Counted from the first letter of the stretch, positions 34,301-43,684 are shown. The stretch is DNA of 64,000 bases from CG2-30-44-17 sp964344725 (GCA_964344725.1 CAYFOI010000002.1:1-64000); one strand, 5' to 3'. Translations and numbers: made by a program. The notes: generated by a model from the letters alone, not told the origin.

Positions 34301-36544
34301 CAAGGCATCATTACTTCCGTCTAAAACAATACCTTTGCTACCATTATTGGCAATAACGTTATAACCGCTGCCTGTTGTATTTCCGATAATTATATCGTCT
34401 GATCCGTTTACATAAATTCCTGTTAATGTATTTCCTACTGTTGTGGAACTTGATTCGGCTGCATCTGCACCTACTAATGTTGAGTAAATTGTTGTGCTAT
34501 CTGAGTTTTTTACGAGTATTCCTAATTTCGTATTGCCTGACACAACGTTTGTTGGATTTTCTGACGCAGAAGCTCCAATTACTCCCCCTGGAGTATTATT
34601 TATATCTATACCAGACTGTCCGTTAGGTATAGTCGATACACCGCTACTGTCTAATCCAATGATGTTACCGCTTATTGTTACGTTTGAACTATTTTGAGCT
34701 AGGACACCTGATCCCGTATTTCCAGATATAGTATTATTACCTGTAACGAGACTGTCATTTCCTATTTTTACTACCTGTGTATTATTCCTAACAGTTATAC
34801 CAGTTCGGTCATTAGCAATTGCTCCTGTACCATCTTGGTTAACACCTAGTGATGAACTGTAGATACTGCATGCGCCTCCAGCGAAGATTCCTGTCAAGCC
34901 ATTACCACTTATTATATTTGTACTCCCTGAGGCCAAAGCATTACCGATTGTGACCACCGATCCTGTGCCTGTTGGGTTTAATTTTATCCCTTCATCCAGA
35001 TTACCTTTATCAACATAACCAGACGTATCTGTTCCTATCCTATTTCCAGAGATAGTTAATGTACCGATAAATAATTCTTCTATTTCGATACCGGCAGCTG
35101 CGTTTCCTGAGATTGTGTTAAAGCCATTTGCAGTTTCGTCACCTATTGTAATCGTCTTATCTGTGACTCTCACGAATACTCCTATGTTATTGGCAATCAC
35201 TCCGTCTCCTGTTGCGTTTAGACCTATAATATTACCGGCCAGTGTTGCTTCTCCGTATATTTGTACGCCAGCTGCTGTATTTCCTGAGATTACATTACCA
35301 TCTCCTGCGTTAGCCCCTCCTATGCTTGTATTTAATACCGTTGTGGAAGAAATGTTTATACCTATACCACCATTTGCCAAAGCTGCGCTACCAGCAGCAT
35401 TTGTACCGATATAATTTCCTTTAATTACTGTATTGGTTCCGGCTGCTACGGTTATACCATCATTTGTATTACCTGATATTATGTTGCGCTGATGTGTTGA
35501 CGCTCCTCCAATTGTTGTACTGGCACTATTTGTACTCACTTCGACACCTGTCTGGTTTGCTATTGCAGTATCGCCTGCATCATTTATTCCTATTTTATTT
35601 CCACCTATAAAGGTACCAGTAGCATTTTGGATTGTTACTCCAGATGTACTATGTCCGCCGATAATATTTCCCTTATCTGCTACATCGTAAGCTCCTATTC
35701 TAGTATTATCTCCTCCGTTTATATTGATCCCTATAGCGCTTGTACCCAAAGCTGCATCTCCCGCCAAATTAACTCCTATCAATGAGTTGCGTATATTCGT
35801 ATTATCGGCATCTGTTCCTATATTGATATTCCCCGTAGCGTTGTCTGCTACAACAACTTCTTCGCCTGCTGCGTTGTTACCAATTTGAACCCCTGAAGCT
35901 CTTACGTCTATCCCGTATCCACTTGCTCCATCTGGTGTTCCGTTTTTATCAACTCCTACAAATGCATTTTGAATTGCAGCTCCCGCTCCCGACGAAGTTA
36001 TAAAAATCAATGTAGTTGCTGACCCATAAACGTAGACTCTATTAGAAGCACCTACAAGTCCTATATTACTACTAGCTCCATTGACGGTAATTGTTTGCCC
36101 TGTAAACCCATAAATTTCGATACCTGTAATAGTTGTGTTATCCCCCGAGATGGTCAACCCATTACCAACTGTACCGCCTCCGTTAATCTTCGTATCGTTT
36201 TCACCCGTGATATCTGTTCCATCGTTTATGGCTGGAAGCTCTGATGTTATGTTGATTGCAGACCCGCTGATGCTTGCGTCGAAAGTAATGTTGTCTTCGC
36301 CCGTCTCGTTATTTGCTACACAAATTGCTTCTCTGAGCGAAACTTTTGTATCAGGACCAGGTAAATCGGCTATCATTATGCTTCCACAGGCTCCTGCATC
36401 TATATCATCGCTGGTTGTATCAACTATTATGCCGGCTGCTTTGGCTACGGGTATATTGTTAATCAAGTTACTTGGTAGAACCATGGTCATCATTAGCCAA
36501 AACATGATGACTGATGACAGTAGTTTTATAGGCTTTATGTCCAT
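31391..36544 (-). CDS. Giant surface protein: beta-helix, calcium-type repeats, Ig-like domains, C-terminal anchor
   Basis: 1717 residues. Signal peptide to about residue 36 (PVAKA). A CSLREA-like motif (VSLREAICVANN) opens a long parallel beta-helix to about residue 800, built of NTISGN/GNIIG-type coils. Then a Pro-rich linker (about 1100-1140, PPPP with DDG), thrombospondin-3/EF-like repeats (DTDGDGIPNVDEYKFGTSP and similar, about 1320-1470), Ig-like adhesion domains and a C-terminal membrane helix with a basic tail (LVLGIGAVYILFARMKHG). It probably projects from the cell as an adhesin or glycan-binding stalk. It has its own promoter. Confidence 0.88.
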   Translation of the reverse strand: MDIKPIKLLSSVIMFWLMMTMVLPSNLINNIPVAKAAGIIVDTTSDDIDAGACGSIMIADLPGPDTKVSLREAICVANNETGEDNITFDASISGSAINITSELPAINDGTDITGENDTKINGGGTVGNGLTISGDNTTITGIEIYGFTGQTITVNGASSNIGLVGASNRVYVYGSATTLIFITSSGAGAAIQNAFVGVDKNGTPDGASGYGIDVRASGVQIGNNAAGEEVVVADNATGNINIGTDADNTNIRNSLIGVNLAGDAALGTSAIGININGGDNTRIGAYDVADKGNIIGGHSTSGVTIQNATGTFIGGNKIGINDAGDTAIANQTGVEVSTNSASTTIGGASTHQRNIISGNTNDGITVAAGTNTVIKGNYIGTNAAGSAALANGGIGINISSTTVLNTSIGGANAGDGNVISGNTAAGVQIYGEATLAGNIIGLNATGDGVIANNIGVFVRVTDKTITIGDETANGFNTISGNAAAGIEIEELFIGTLTISGNRIGTDTSGYVDKGNLDEGIKLNPTGTGSVVTIGNALASGSTNIISGNGLTGIFAGGACSIYSSSLGVNQDGTGAIANDRTGITVRNNTQVVKIGNDSLVTGNNTISGNTGSGVLAQNSSNVTISGNIIGLDSSGVSTIPNGQSGIDINNTPGGVIGASASENPTNVVSGNTKLGILVKNSDSTTIYSTLVGADAAESSSTTVGNTLTGIYVNGSDDIIIGNTTGSGYNVIANNGSKGIVLDGSNDALIQGTFFSTDSTVTHDLGNTQQDINVQVGVTGTIIGGVGTARRNVFKYSNNSAVTMPTPDTFVKGNIMFYNGVNDVIAIGTPGVWDISSTTFTAATTSMVSGTLTGFADGTSIDIYSGTSAAGASLENFEGSTTLTGGVFELHMDATAEAGDYYYIIANSQTLNKTTEASAPSGAIAADETPPADITVTSVLATNDPSYTLEGTKEAYANVKDGNELLVGFTSGETWSLPQTLTEGLNTYHLVSYDYSDNKSGTSTVNVLLDTVVPADPTLGYTAVASAATADIMVFGEANTSIYINGIDSGHDIAAIGKKLITVGVPANQITDYRIKLVDAGGNSSGIAVASIRGITNAGGGGGGGGSSPPPPATDDGAQLPPPPTDDGTQQLPPPPPSDDGSTQTEQSPSDNPGDQLAGEQEVGDQNYDVKPKPVETQQPVVVTPTETAKPQDQQPAPTDTDAKPSLQVKNAVVVEKDNGVMQITNEAKGTKEVIDSDAGTAAITFTDADTGEEKTVEVATTEAASTASAPTEILVFGGGAASSGSASEAAEEVAEKNDIETDLGKVVEQLVQDDDEDGMPTWWEEKNLGDEEMEADADTDGDGIPNVDEYKFGTSPTNADTDGDGLSDALEIAIGTDPTAWDTDGDGVSDYDETANEKDPTKRDNIVEVDAETYKATVDTDGDGVADYKEIQNGTDPNNADTDGDGISDADEWAHGTDPNEVNQVDDLTKAKITNLNAGDILTSSNSLVRGTGEPNTTVVVTVVDASGNIIGAYEAEVDANGQFAVAMGGDLGNGTYSVFATIVDTDGNTKDVSKASQFTIDKDVETQKVEVDTESATGDKFTGTAQPGSTVYGTWKSMTFSSVLVADLETGEYVAEIPKELVENDPGDHTVYFYPVDEETGIKGETVMVNFTVTGEGLADVVEATAPESSESDKSTPYLPMVVLLVLGIGAVYILFARMKHGQSEEKKLINKLNQK

Positions 36545-36573
36545 TTCGTTATATGTTTTTATTTTATCCCAAA

Positions 36574-36602
36574 ATTATAGCATATTTTTTTATGCTATTC
36601 AA
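36574..36602 (-). promoter_or_regulatory. Promoter with inverted repeat for the giant surface protein
   Basis: -35 TTGAAT (36597-36602), 17-nt spacer, TGC-extended -10 TATAAT (36574-36579). The spacer and -10 are covered by the inverted repeat TAGCATA-aaaaa-TATGCTA, a possible operator. Confidence 0.7.
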
Positions 36603-36624
36603 TCTGTTGTTGCGACCTTGGGCT

Positions 36625-39249
36625 TTATGACAACGAATCTAGTTGACTCTCTAGCTTTTTAAGCTGAGTCATCAGCTCTTCTTTTTTCTTTTTTTCTTTC
36701 TCGACGACCTCTTTTGGGGCTTGAGCCACAAATCCATCATTAGCTAATTTTTTTTCGATTGTTTGTAAGTATTTCTTGATGTTTTCGACTTCTTTGCCGA
36801 GTCGAGCTTTTTCTTTGTCTGCATCTACCATGCCCCCTAGAGGCAAGAAGATTTCTACTTCTTTGACTACTGATGCTAGTGCATTGCCTACTTTCGATCC
36901 TGATTCTTTTATTTCTAAGCTACTTAGATGCGCTAATTTTTTTATTATCTCTTCTTTTTGGATCAAAAGATCAGTATGGCGTCCTCCGTATAATACGGCT
37001 TCGATCTTTTTTGTAGCATCAACGTTGCTTTCTGCTCTAAGCGATCTTATTTGGGAGATAACATCTTTGACAACTTCTATCTCTTCTTTTTCTTGTGAAA
37101 AATCCGGTTCTTTTCTCGCTTCTGGCCAATCTGTATTTATAAGCATTTCCTCCTCGCCCATATGCTCCCAAATTGCTTCAGTTACAAAAGGTACAAATGG
37201 ATGTAGCAAGACAAGAATCTGCTTTATTACGTAGGCTAGGACTTTTTCATTTCTCTTAACTTTGCTCATCTCTAGGCACCAGTCGCAGAATTCACCCCAG
37301 AAAAACTCGTAAGCTTCTGTTCCTGCATCTGAAAGTGCGTATTTATTAAGCTTTTCTGTAAGGCTCTTTGTCGTCTCGTTAAGCCTTGAGAGGATCCATT
37401 TATCCGCCTTTGAAAGGTCAGAATTCAGGACGTCTTCCAAGCTTACGTCGTAATCATCAATATTCATTAAGACAAATCTCGCACTATTCCAAATCTTATT
37501 AACGAAATTTCTGTATCCCGCGATTTTCTCCTCGTAAAGCCTTATGTCATTACCTGGACTAGCGCCTACAATCAAGCTCAGACGCAAAGCGTCTGCTCCG
37601 TATTTTTCGATCATATCTAGAGGATCTATACATGTCTCTGGTTTAGATTTGCTCATTTTTTCTCCTGTCTTTGTGCGGACTAGGCCATGCAGATACACTG
37701 TTTCGAATGGGATTTCGCCTACTGCGTATGTTGTCATGAGAATCATTCTTGCAACCCAGAAGAACAGAATGTCGTATCCTGTTTCCATTAATGATGTTGG
37801 GTGGAAACGCTTCATATCCTCTGTTTCCTCAGGCCATCCGAGAGTTGAGAATGTCCATAGGCCTGATGAAAACCATGTGTCGAGAGTATCCTCATCCTGC
37901 TTGAGCTTCTTGCTGCTGCATTTTGGACATGTACCTGGTTCGTCGACTGACACTATGATCTCTTCGCAGTCTTGGCAATACCACACAGGTATCCTGTGCC
38001 CCCACCATATTTGCCTTGATATACACCAGTCACGGAGGTTTTCCATCCAGTGATAGTACGTTTTATTGAATCTGTCTGGGAGTATTTTGACTGAGCCGTT
38101 TTTGATTACCTCTATTGATTTTTCCTTGAGTGTTTTCCCATCTACGGCTGGCTTATTTACGTCGATGAACCACTGCAGTGATACGAGTGGTTCTATAACT
38201 GTACCGCATCTATAACAATGTCCAACGCTGTGCATGTGATCTTCGATTTTTATTAGATAGTCTTGGTCCTCTAGTTCTTTTACGACTTTTTTGCGTGCTT
38301 CAAATCTGTCCATTCCAGAATATTCCTTGCCTGCATTGTCATTCAGTGTTCCGTCTTCGTTTAGTATATTGATGGTTTCTAGGCCGTGTTTTTGCCCTAA
38401 TTCGAAGTCGTTTGGATCGTGGGCTGGAGTAACTTTTAGAGCGCCTGTTCCCAGTTCTATGTCTACGTATTCGTCCCCTATTATTGTTAGCTCCCTTCCT
38501 ACTAATGGAAGTATTAGTGTTGTTCCTATCAAGTGCTTGTGTCTTTTATCCTTTGGATTTACTGCTACAGCTGTGTCTGCAAGCATGGTCTCTGGACGTG
38601 TTGTTGCTATTTCTAAATATTCATCGCTGTCTTTGATCGGATATTTGATGTGATAAAAATGTCCTTGTACGTCCTTGTGGTCTACTTCATCGTCTGCGAG
38701 TGTGGATTCGCAGCGAGGACACCAATTTACGAGTCTGTGACCTCTGTAGATAAGCCCGTCTTGATACATTCGTACAAACACTTCTAATACTGCTTTCGAA
38801 AGTCCTTCGTCGAGTGTATATCTTTCGCGACTCCAGTCGCAGCTTGATCCCATTTTGCGAATTTGATTTCTAATTGTTTCTTGAGATTCTGCTACGAATT
38901 TTTTTACTTCTTCTAGGAATTTTTTTCGCCCGAGTTCGTGGCGATCTTTGCCTTTTTCTGCAAGCAATTTCTCTACCTTGTTCTGAGTCGCTATAGCCGC
39001 ATGATCAGTCCCAGGCAACCATAGAGTTGGATGCCCCTGCATCCTCTTGGTTCTTATCATAATGTCTTGTATTGCAAGCATTATTGCGTGTCCTAAGTGC
39101 AGAGTTCCTGTTGCGTTTGGCGGTGGCATTGATATGGCGAATGAGTCTTTGTCTCCATCTTTTGGCTTGAAGCTACCTGATTCTTCCCATTTTTTGTAAA
39201 TCTTATCCTCGTATTTTTTTGCAATATATGCTTTTTCTAATTTAGACAT
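36625..39249 (-). CDS. valS: Valyl-tRNA synthetase
   Basis: 874 residues. HLGH (51-54) and KMSKS (531-535) are the class I signatures; PPPNATGTLHLGHAIMLAIQ, WLPGTDHAAIATQ, NWCPRCESTLADDEV and the editing region TTRPETMLADTAVAV are typical of ValS. The C-terminal arm is the ValS coiled coil (about 800-874). ATG follows TTTAAACCTAAAAAA. Confidence 0.98.
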   Translation of the reverse strand: MSKLEKAYIAKKYEDKIYKKWEESGSFKPKDGDKDSFAISMPPPNATGTLHLGHAIMLAIQDIMIRTKRMQGHPTLWLPGTDHAAIATQNKVEKLLAEKGKDRHELGRKKFLEEVKKFVAESQETIRNQIRKMGSSCDWSRERYTLDEGLSKAVLEVFVRMYQDGLIYRGHRLVNWCPRCESTLADDEVDHKDVQGHFYHIKYPIKDSDEYLEIATTRPETMLADTAVAVNPKDKRHKHLIGTTLILPLVGRELTIIGDEYVDIELGTGALKVTPAHDPNDFELGQKHGLETINILNEDGTLNDNAGKEYSGMDRFEARKKVVKELEDQDYLIKIEDHMHSVGHCYRCGTVIEPLVSLQWFIDVNKPAVDGKTLKEKSIEVIKNGSVKILPDRFNKTYYHWMENLRDWCISRQIWWGHRIPVWYCQDCEEIIVSVDEPGTCPKCSSKKLKQDEDTLDTWFSSGLWTFSTLGWPEETEDMKRFHPTSLMETGYDILFFWVARMILMTTYAVGEIPFETVYLHGLVRTKTGEKMSKSKPETCIDPLDMIEKYGADALRLSLIVGASPGNDIRLYEEKIAGYRNFVNKIWNSARFVLMNIDDYDVSLEDVLNSDLSKADKWILSRLNETTKSLTEKLNKYALSDAGTEAYEFFWGEFCDWCLEMSKVKRNEKVLAYVIKQILVLLHPFVPFVTEAIWEHMGEEEMLINTDWPEARKEPDFSQEKEEIEVVKDVISQIRSLRAESNVDATKKIEAVLYGGRHTDLLIQKEEIIKKLAHLSSLEIKESGSKVGNALASVVKEVEIFLPLGGMVDADKEKARLGKEVENIKKYLQTIEKKLANDGFVAQAPKEVVEKEKKKKEELMTQLKKLESQLDSLS

Positions 39250-39319
39250 TTTTTTAGGTTTAAATTTCTAAATACTTATATCAAATTTCCAATTATAAGT
39301 GAAATTTGACAATACCGCC

Positions 39320-39349
39320 TTGTCGTCGTATAGCTTAATAGTGTATAAT
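39320..39349 (+). promoter_or_regulatory. Promoter placing the transcript start at the ATG
   Basis: -35 TTGTCG (39320-39325), 18-nt spacer, -10 TATAAT (39344-39349). ATG 39357 lies 8 nt after the -10, so the transcript would be leaderless. Confidence 0.6.
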
Positions 39350-39356
39350 TATATTG

Positions 39357-39830
39357 ATGACACAAGATTTAAAGAAAAAACCAGAAACTCAGTCCGAATC
39401 CACCGAGGAAGCAGCTCCCTCAGTTGAGTCTTCTGATGATTCTATCGTAGATTCCAACGAGACTTCCGAGTTCGTCGATAAACTACCTAGTGAAGCTGGC
39501 GAAAACGCTTCTGAAGACAAATCTCAGAGCTCTGGCGGAGGTGCGACTGCACAAGGAGACGATGATGATGTTACTATTGATCCCGGGCTTCAAGAGATCA
39601 AATTTCCTTCTCGTGCTGTTATGAAAAGGAATGTTCGTGTAGCGCTCATCAAGGAAGAAGGACGTCTCATGAATGAAGCGAAAAAGCATAGTCGTCACGG
39701 CAATTATTTTGAATTAAACAACGTCCTCGCAAAAATTCGCGAGATTCGTTTTACGCTTTCTGAATTGGTTAGAGCTACTTACGAGCAAGTTAAGAACCTT
39801 TGGATTAAGTATGTTTATAAGTCGAGGTAG
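39357..39830 (+). CDS. Acidic N-terminus plus basic helical domain (unknown)
   Basis: 157 residues. The first ~75 are Ser/Glu/Asp-rich and disordered (e.g. SVESSDDSIVDSNETSEF); the second half is a basic helical domain (RNVRVALIKEEGRLMNEAKK, ELNNVLAKIREIRFTLSELV). No family recognised. A TTG lies one codon upstream of the ATG. The promoter position suggests a leaderless message. Confidence 0.7.
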   Translation: MTQDLKKKPETQSESTEEAAPSVESSDDSIVDSNETSEFVDKLPSEAGENASEDKSQSSGGGATAQGDDDDVTIDPGLQEIKFPSRAVMKRNVRVALIKEEGRLMNEAKKHSRHGNYFELNNVLAKIREIRFTLSELVRATYEQVKNLWIKYVYKSR

Positions 39831-39926
39831 CTAGTTAGCTTTTTAGCTTGTTAGCTATTTAGGGTGAGGCTTTTTTTCTACTGCCTATTGTCTACTGACT
39901 ACTGACTATTATATACTGCCGCTGCT
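39831..39926 (+). repeat. TAG-rich and CTACTGA-type spacer before nadA
   Basis: Begins CTAGTTAGCTTTTTAGCTTG and TTAGCTATTTAGGG, then a T-run, then TGTCTACTGACTACTGACTA close to the nadA ATG. The second tract has the same CTACTGA unit as the loop region of the ileS T-box leader (24869-24908). Confidence 0.65.
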
Positions 39927-40829
39927 ATGGATCTTAAAGCCGAAATCTCGAAGTTAAAGAAAGCCAAGAATGCAATCATTCTTGCACATAATTATCAGCG
40001 TCCTGACGTTTTGGATGTTGCTGACTTCACTGGAGATTCTTTTAACTTGGCACAGCGTGGACTTGAAACTGATGCTGATATTATTGTTTTCTGTGGTGTC
40101 AGCTTCATGGCGGAGACTTCGAAGATTCTTACTCCTGACAAGAAAGTATTATTACCTAGTTTGGCAGCTATCTGCCCTATGGCAGCTATGATTAATACTG
40201 GTACCGTCCGTGAGCTCAAGAAGCAATATCCTGATGCTGCTGTCTGCTGTTATGTTAATACAACTGCCGAGGTTAAAGCTGAGTGCGATGTTTGTTGCAC
40301 ATCTGCAAATGCAGTAAAGATTGTAAATTCTCTGCCTAATGATCAGGTGATCATGGTGCCTGATCAGCATTTGGCGGCTTACGTTGCTGAGAATACTGAC
40401 AAGGAGATTATCGCACCAGAAGGCTTCTGCTATGTTCACAGCAAGATCCTTCCTGCTTCTGTTGAAGCTGCTAAGCGCGAACATCCTGATGCTGAGGTGA
40501 TTTTACATCCTGAGTGTCCTATTGAGACACTCAAGCTAGCCGATTTTGTTTCTAGTACCGCTGGCATGCTTAATCGGGTTATGGAGTCTGAGAAAGACGA
40601 GTTTATTATTGGCACGGAGGAAGGGATGATAGAGATCTTATCTCGCAACACCTCTGGCAAAAAATTCTATCCTGTTGGAGGTGTATGCATTCAGCAGAAA
40701 AAGATTGATCTTCAGCGCGTTTACGAATGCCTAAGAGATGAAAAAAATGAGGTTGTCGTCGATGGGAAAATTGCGGGAAGAGCTCTCAATTCTATCCAAA
40801 AAATGCTTAAAGCTGGAAGAAATGATTAG
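39927..40829 (+). CDS. nadA: Quinolinate synthase A
   Basis: 300 residues. It condenses iminoaspartate and dihydroxyacetone phosphate to quinolinate. AIILAHNYQRPDVLDVADF, GDSFNLAQR, VFCGVSFMAETSKIL, Cys83 in LAAICPMA, VNTTAEVKAECDVCCTSANA, HPECP and GGVCIQQKK supply the 4Fe-4S and substrate sites. nadC overlaps its 3' end; nadB is not in the window. Confidence 0.97.
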   Translation: MDLKAEISKLKKAKNAIILAHNYQRPDVLDVADFTGDSFNLAQRGLETDADIIVFCGVSFMAETSKILTPDKKVLLPSLAAICPMAAMINTGTVRELKKQYPDAAVCCYVNTTAEVKAECDVCCTSANAVKIVNSLPNDQVIMVPDQHLAAYVAENTDKEIIAPEGFCYVHSKILPASVEAAKREHPDAEVILHPECPIETLKLADFVSSTAGMLNRVMESEKDEFIIGTEEGMIEILSRNTSGKKFYPVGGVCIQQKKIDLQRVYECLRDEKNEVVVDGKIAGRALNSIQKMLKAGRND

Positions 40830-41721
40830 GGATTTTATAAACAGCCCTGACCTTCGGGTCGATAGCAAGTGGTATAGCCGCTATCTTAAAGGTCTTGTTG
40901 ATCTTTGGTTTCTTAGCGATTTGAATGGCAAGAAAGATCTTACTACTGAATTTGTTAAATCTAAGGGCAAAGGCAAAGCTCAAATTATTGCTAAATCTCA
41001 AGGTGTCCTTGCTGGAGTTGATGAAATCAAATGGCTATGTGCGAATCATCCTAGGTTCAAAGGACTGAGTGTGAAATTTTCTACAAAGGATGGTTCAAAA
41101 GTGCGAAAAGGCCAGGTTATTGGTGTTATCTCAGGTAAATATGAGACTTTGATGCTTGTGGAGAGGATCGTGCTCAATATTTTGCAAAGGATGAGTGGAA
41201 TTGCTACTTATACGGCTTCTATGGCCTCTAAGGTTAAGCGATATGGGGTGACTCTTGCTAGTACGCGTAAGACTTACTGGGGGCCTCTTGATAAATGGGC
41301 GTGTGTTCTTGGTGGTGGTGCTAGTCATCGTCTCGGACTTTGGGACGCTATTATTATTAAGGATAATCATTTGGCGGCTGGTGTTTCTTTGGATTTTTCT
41401 AAGACTAGGAGTGCTAAATTTATAGATATCGAGATCGAGAATTTACAGCAGCTTGGGAAAGTTCTTTCTGATCTTAAGGCTGGCAAGACTCCCGTCATCT
41501 TTATGCTTGATAACTTTGATACTAAGAAGATTCCTGACGCTATTAAGATCATTAAGGGTGCGGGGCACTATGTTGAGTTGTCTGGGGGGATTAATGAGAA
41601 GAATCTGCTTAGGTATGCGAAATTCAAGCCTGACTTCATCTCTATGGGGAGTCTGACTCAAGGTGCTCCTGCGATGGATTTAGGGATTAAGGGGAGCATT
41701 TCTCGCAAGCTTGTCGTCTAG
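40822..41721 (+). CDS. nadC: Nicotinate-nucleotide pyrophosphorylase (carboxylating)
   Basis: 299 residues. It converts quinolinate and PRPP to nicotinate mononucleotide. VERIVLNILQRMSGIATYTA, the modified STRKTYWGPLDKWA (usually TRKT.PG.R...), GGGASHRLGLWDAIIIKDNH and ELSGGINEKNL identify it. ATG 40822 overlaps nadA by 8 nt (ATGATTAG), the same geometry as at 664. The 3' end overlaps the convergent 666-residue gene by 42 nt. Confidence 0.94.
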   Translation: MIRDFINSPDLRVDSKWYSRYLKGLVDLWFLSDLNGKKDLTTEFVKSKGKGKAQIIAKSQGVLAGVDEIKWLCANHPRFKGLSVKFSTKDGSKVRKGQVIGVISGKYETLMLVERIVLNILQRMSGIATYTASMASKVKRYGVTLASTRKTYWGPLDKWACVLGGGASHRLGLWDAIIIKDNHLAAGVSLDFSKTRSAKFIDIEIENLQQLGKVLSDLKAGKTPVIFMLDNFDTKKIPDAIKIIKGAGHYVELSGGINEKNLLRYAKFKPDFISMGSLTQGAPAMDLGIKGSISRKLVV

Positions 41722-43680
41722 CTGGCTTTTGACGCTGTTGTTGCGTATAGCGAAGTAGAATTCATTTACCCATCGATTATTTCTTAGTTGGTTGTTATGC
41801 AAAATTATTGACGTCAACAATCCATTACCTCCATGAGTGATTACTAGCTCCTGGCCTGGTATCCCAAATTCGAGTATCAATCTGCCTTGTTGATCTACTC
41901 TTATTATATGGACTTCCTCTTCTTCAAGGAATCTCTTCACTTTTCCTAGTTTTTCATTTTTTGAAATAAATCTTTTGATAGGGCTTCGTGTTGAATCCTC
42001 CAGAAGTTCTTCGCCTGTAAACTGAATCTTTTCTTCCAGGGTATCTAAAGTCATTTCTAAATGTACTGGTGGATACTTACTTAATATCATCCTTATTATT
42101 TCAGCACTAAGGTTTCTCAGATTTACCCCCCCTGAAAGGACTGGATATTTGTATATCATTCTGTTTGCGACATAGTCTTCGTGTGCAGCTGCTATTTCTT
42201 CTGCTTTTCGCAAGCGTTTTGCAAGCCTTGAACCCTCAGGTGCTTTTTTTGCTACTGCATGCAAGTCTTCTCTATTGGTTACTTTTATAGTAGAGGCTGC
42301 GCCTGTGTCGTATGCAGCTGCTATAACGACATCTCCAATCTCATTAACATGAATCCTTGCAGCTGTTATATGGTCTTTTGCTTCGCCATCAACTCCTACT
42401 ATCTCCGCTAAGCTTCGATCAGGGTTTTTTATTCTCGCCAAAATTTTTGCACGTGGCGCGATCCCATCTTCATCTAGATCAACTGCAACTGCGTCTACAA
42501 CACCGCTTTCCGCTGGCATGCTTCCCTCTGTGCTTGCCAGCAAATCACCTTCCTCTTCCTGCTCCTCGTCTGGTGTATCTTCGGCTTCAGCTACTACTTC
42601 CTCATGATCTTTGATTGTCTCTTGAACGGCTTTCTGGACCTCCGGCGGCAATTCTTCTAGGCTCGCAAAGAATGCTTCCCTTTTTGGCTGATCATCTAGT
42701 TCTGTTATTACTGCTTGAGGATCAAAACGACCTTCTTCATAGAAATCTAAAGCCACTCCTGCTGCTAATGCACAAATAGCTACTGCAGCGACCACTTGTG
42801 CTGGCATACGCAAACTATGCAATGCCGATCTGATTGGCGACCTTATGTCGCGCATGGACATGTCCAAGGGCTCTCCATTCGCACCTAAGTCTATCCATGG
42901 CAATTGAGATTCAAAAGGACTGTCGTGATGCGGGATTCCATCAAACCTTTCCCTTGTACCAAAACATTGCAACATTCTTTCGTAATCCATATCTATTTTG
43001 ACCGGGAATTCTCCTTCTATTTTTGCTACAAACTCTCCCGGCATTAGAACTTCTGGTGGTTGAGTCAAAAGCGGTCTGTCTTCTGTTTTCTCAGGGCTCC
43101 TTGGTGGATCAATTCTGTAAAACACATTCGGATCCCATGGGAAGCTTATAAGCAGATTACGATGAAACAGTTCGTGTTTGTTATCGTGGCATCTTGTCTT
43201 TTCAATATATATATTTACTTCCGGGTAGAGCGCTCTGATCCTGCTTGCCATCAACGCTGACCTAGCTTTGCAATTGCCTATTCTATGCCTGAGTAATGTT
43301 GTTAAATTTTCTTGGGTTGGCCAATAATTACCTATGTCTGTTGACATATCTCCTATCACGGCAAGTATTCTTTCTTCTCGTTCTTCAGTAGTTTCGTTAT
43401 CCCTTGCGAGTGCTGTGTCTATTTTTGCGAATTTCCCAATATCTTCTGCTAGTAATTTCAAATCTTTTTCTATTCTCCCTTCTTTTCCGTTGTAGGTGTT
43501 TTCTATCTCGATAATCATCTCCGCTAAATGGTCTCGTTCGCGGAAAATATTCACACGCTCTTCAGGAGACGCATTCTTTAAGCGAGCATCTAATGTTCTT
43601 AGATATTCATATAACGTTTCAGCAAGCTGTTCTACCTTGCTCTCTTCTTGTTCAGGAACTGATTTTTTGTTTATATTCAC
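41680..43680 (-). CDS. Large protein with possible transglutaminase-like Cys/His core and one membrane helix (unknown)
   Basis: 666 residues. An N-terminal helical part is followed by LRHRIGNCKARSALMASRIR (Cys near 136) and NKHELFHRNLLISFP, a Cys...His pattern like transglutaminase/papain-fold proteins. One membrane helix (about 290-310, VVAAVAICALAAGVALDF) divides it; then an acidic linker (DEEQEEEGD) and a beta-containing C-domain (ARIHVNEIGDVVIAAAYDTG, LILEFGIPGQELVIT). Family unknown. It has a TGg-extended -10 and an inverted repeat at its start. Confidence 0.7.
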   Translation of the reverse strand: MNINKKSVPEQEESKVEQLAETLYEYLRTLDARLKNASPEERVNIFRERDHLAEMIIEIENTYNGKEGRIEKDLKLLAEDIGKFAKIDTALARDNETTEEREERILAVIGDMSTDIGNYWPTQENLTTLLRHRIGNCKARSALMASRIRALYPEVNIYIEKTRCHDNKHELFHRNLLISFPWDPNVFYRIDPPRSPEKTEDRPLLTQPPEVLMPGEFVAKIEGEFPVKIDMDYERMLQCFGTRERFDGIPHHDSPFESQLPWIDLGANGEPLDMSMRDIRSPIRSALHSLRMPAQVVAAVAICALAAGVALDFYEEGRFDPQAVITELDDQPKREAFFASLEELPPEVQKAVQETIKDHEEVVAEAEDTPDEEQEEEGDLLASTEGSMPAESGVVDAVAVDLDEDGIAPRAKILARIKNPDRSLAEIVGVDGEAKDHITAARIHVNEIGDVVIAAAYDTGAASTIKVTNREDLHAVAKKAPEGSRLAKRLRKAEEIAAAHEDYVANRMIYKYPVLSGGVNLRNLSAEIIRMILSKYPPVHLEMTLDTLEEKIQFTGEELLEDSTRSPIKRFISKNEKLGKVKRFLEEEEVHIIRVDQQGRLILEFGIPGQELVITHGGNGLLTSIILHNNQLRNNRWVNEFYFAIRNNSVKSQLDDKLARNAPLNP

Positions 43681-43684
43681 GGCC

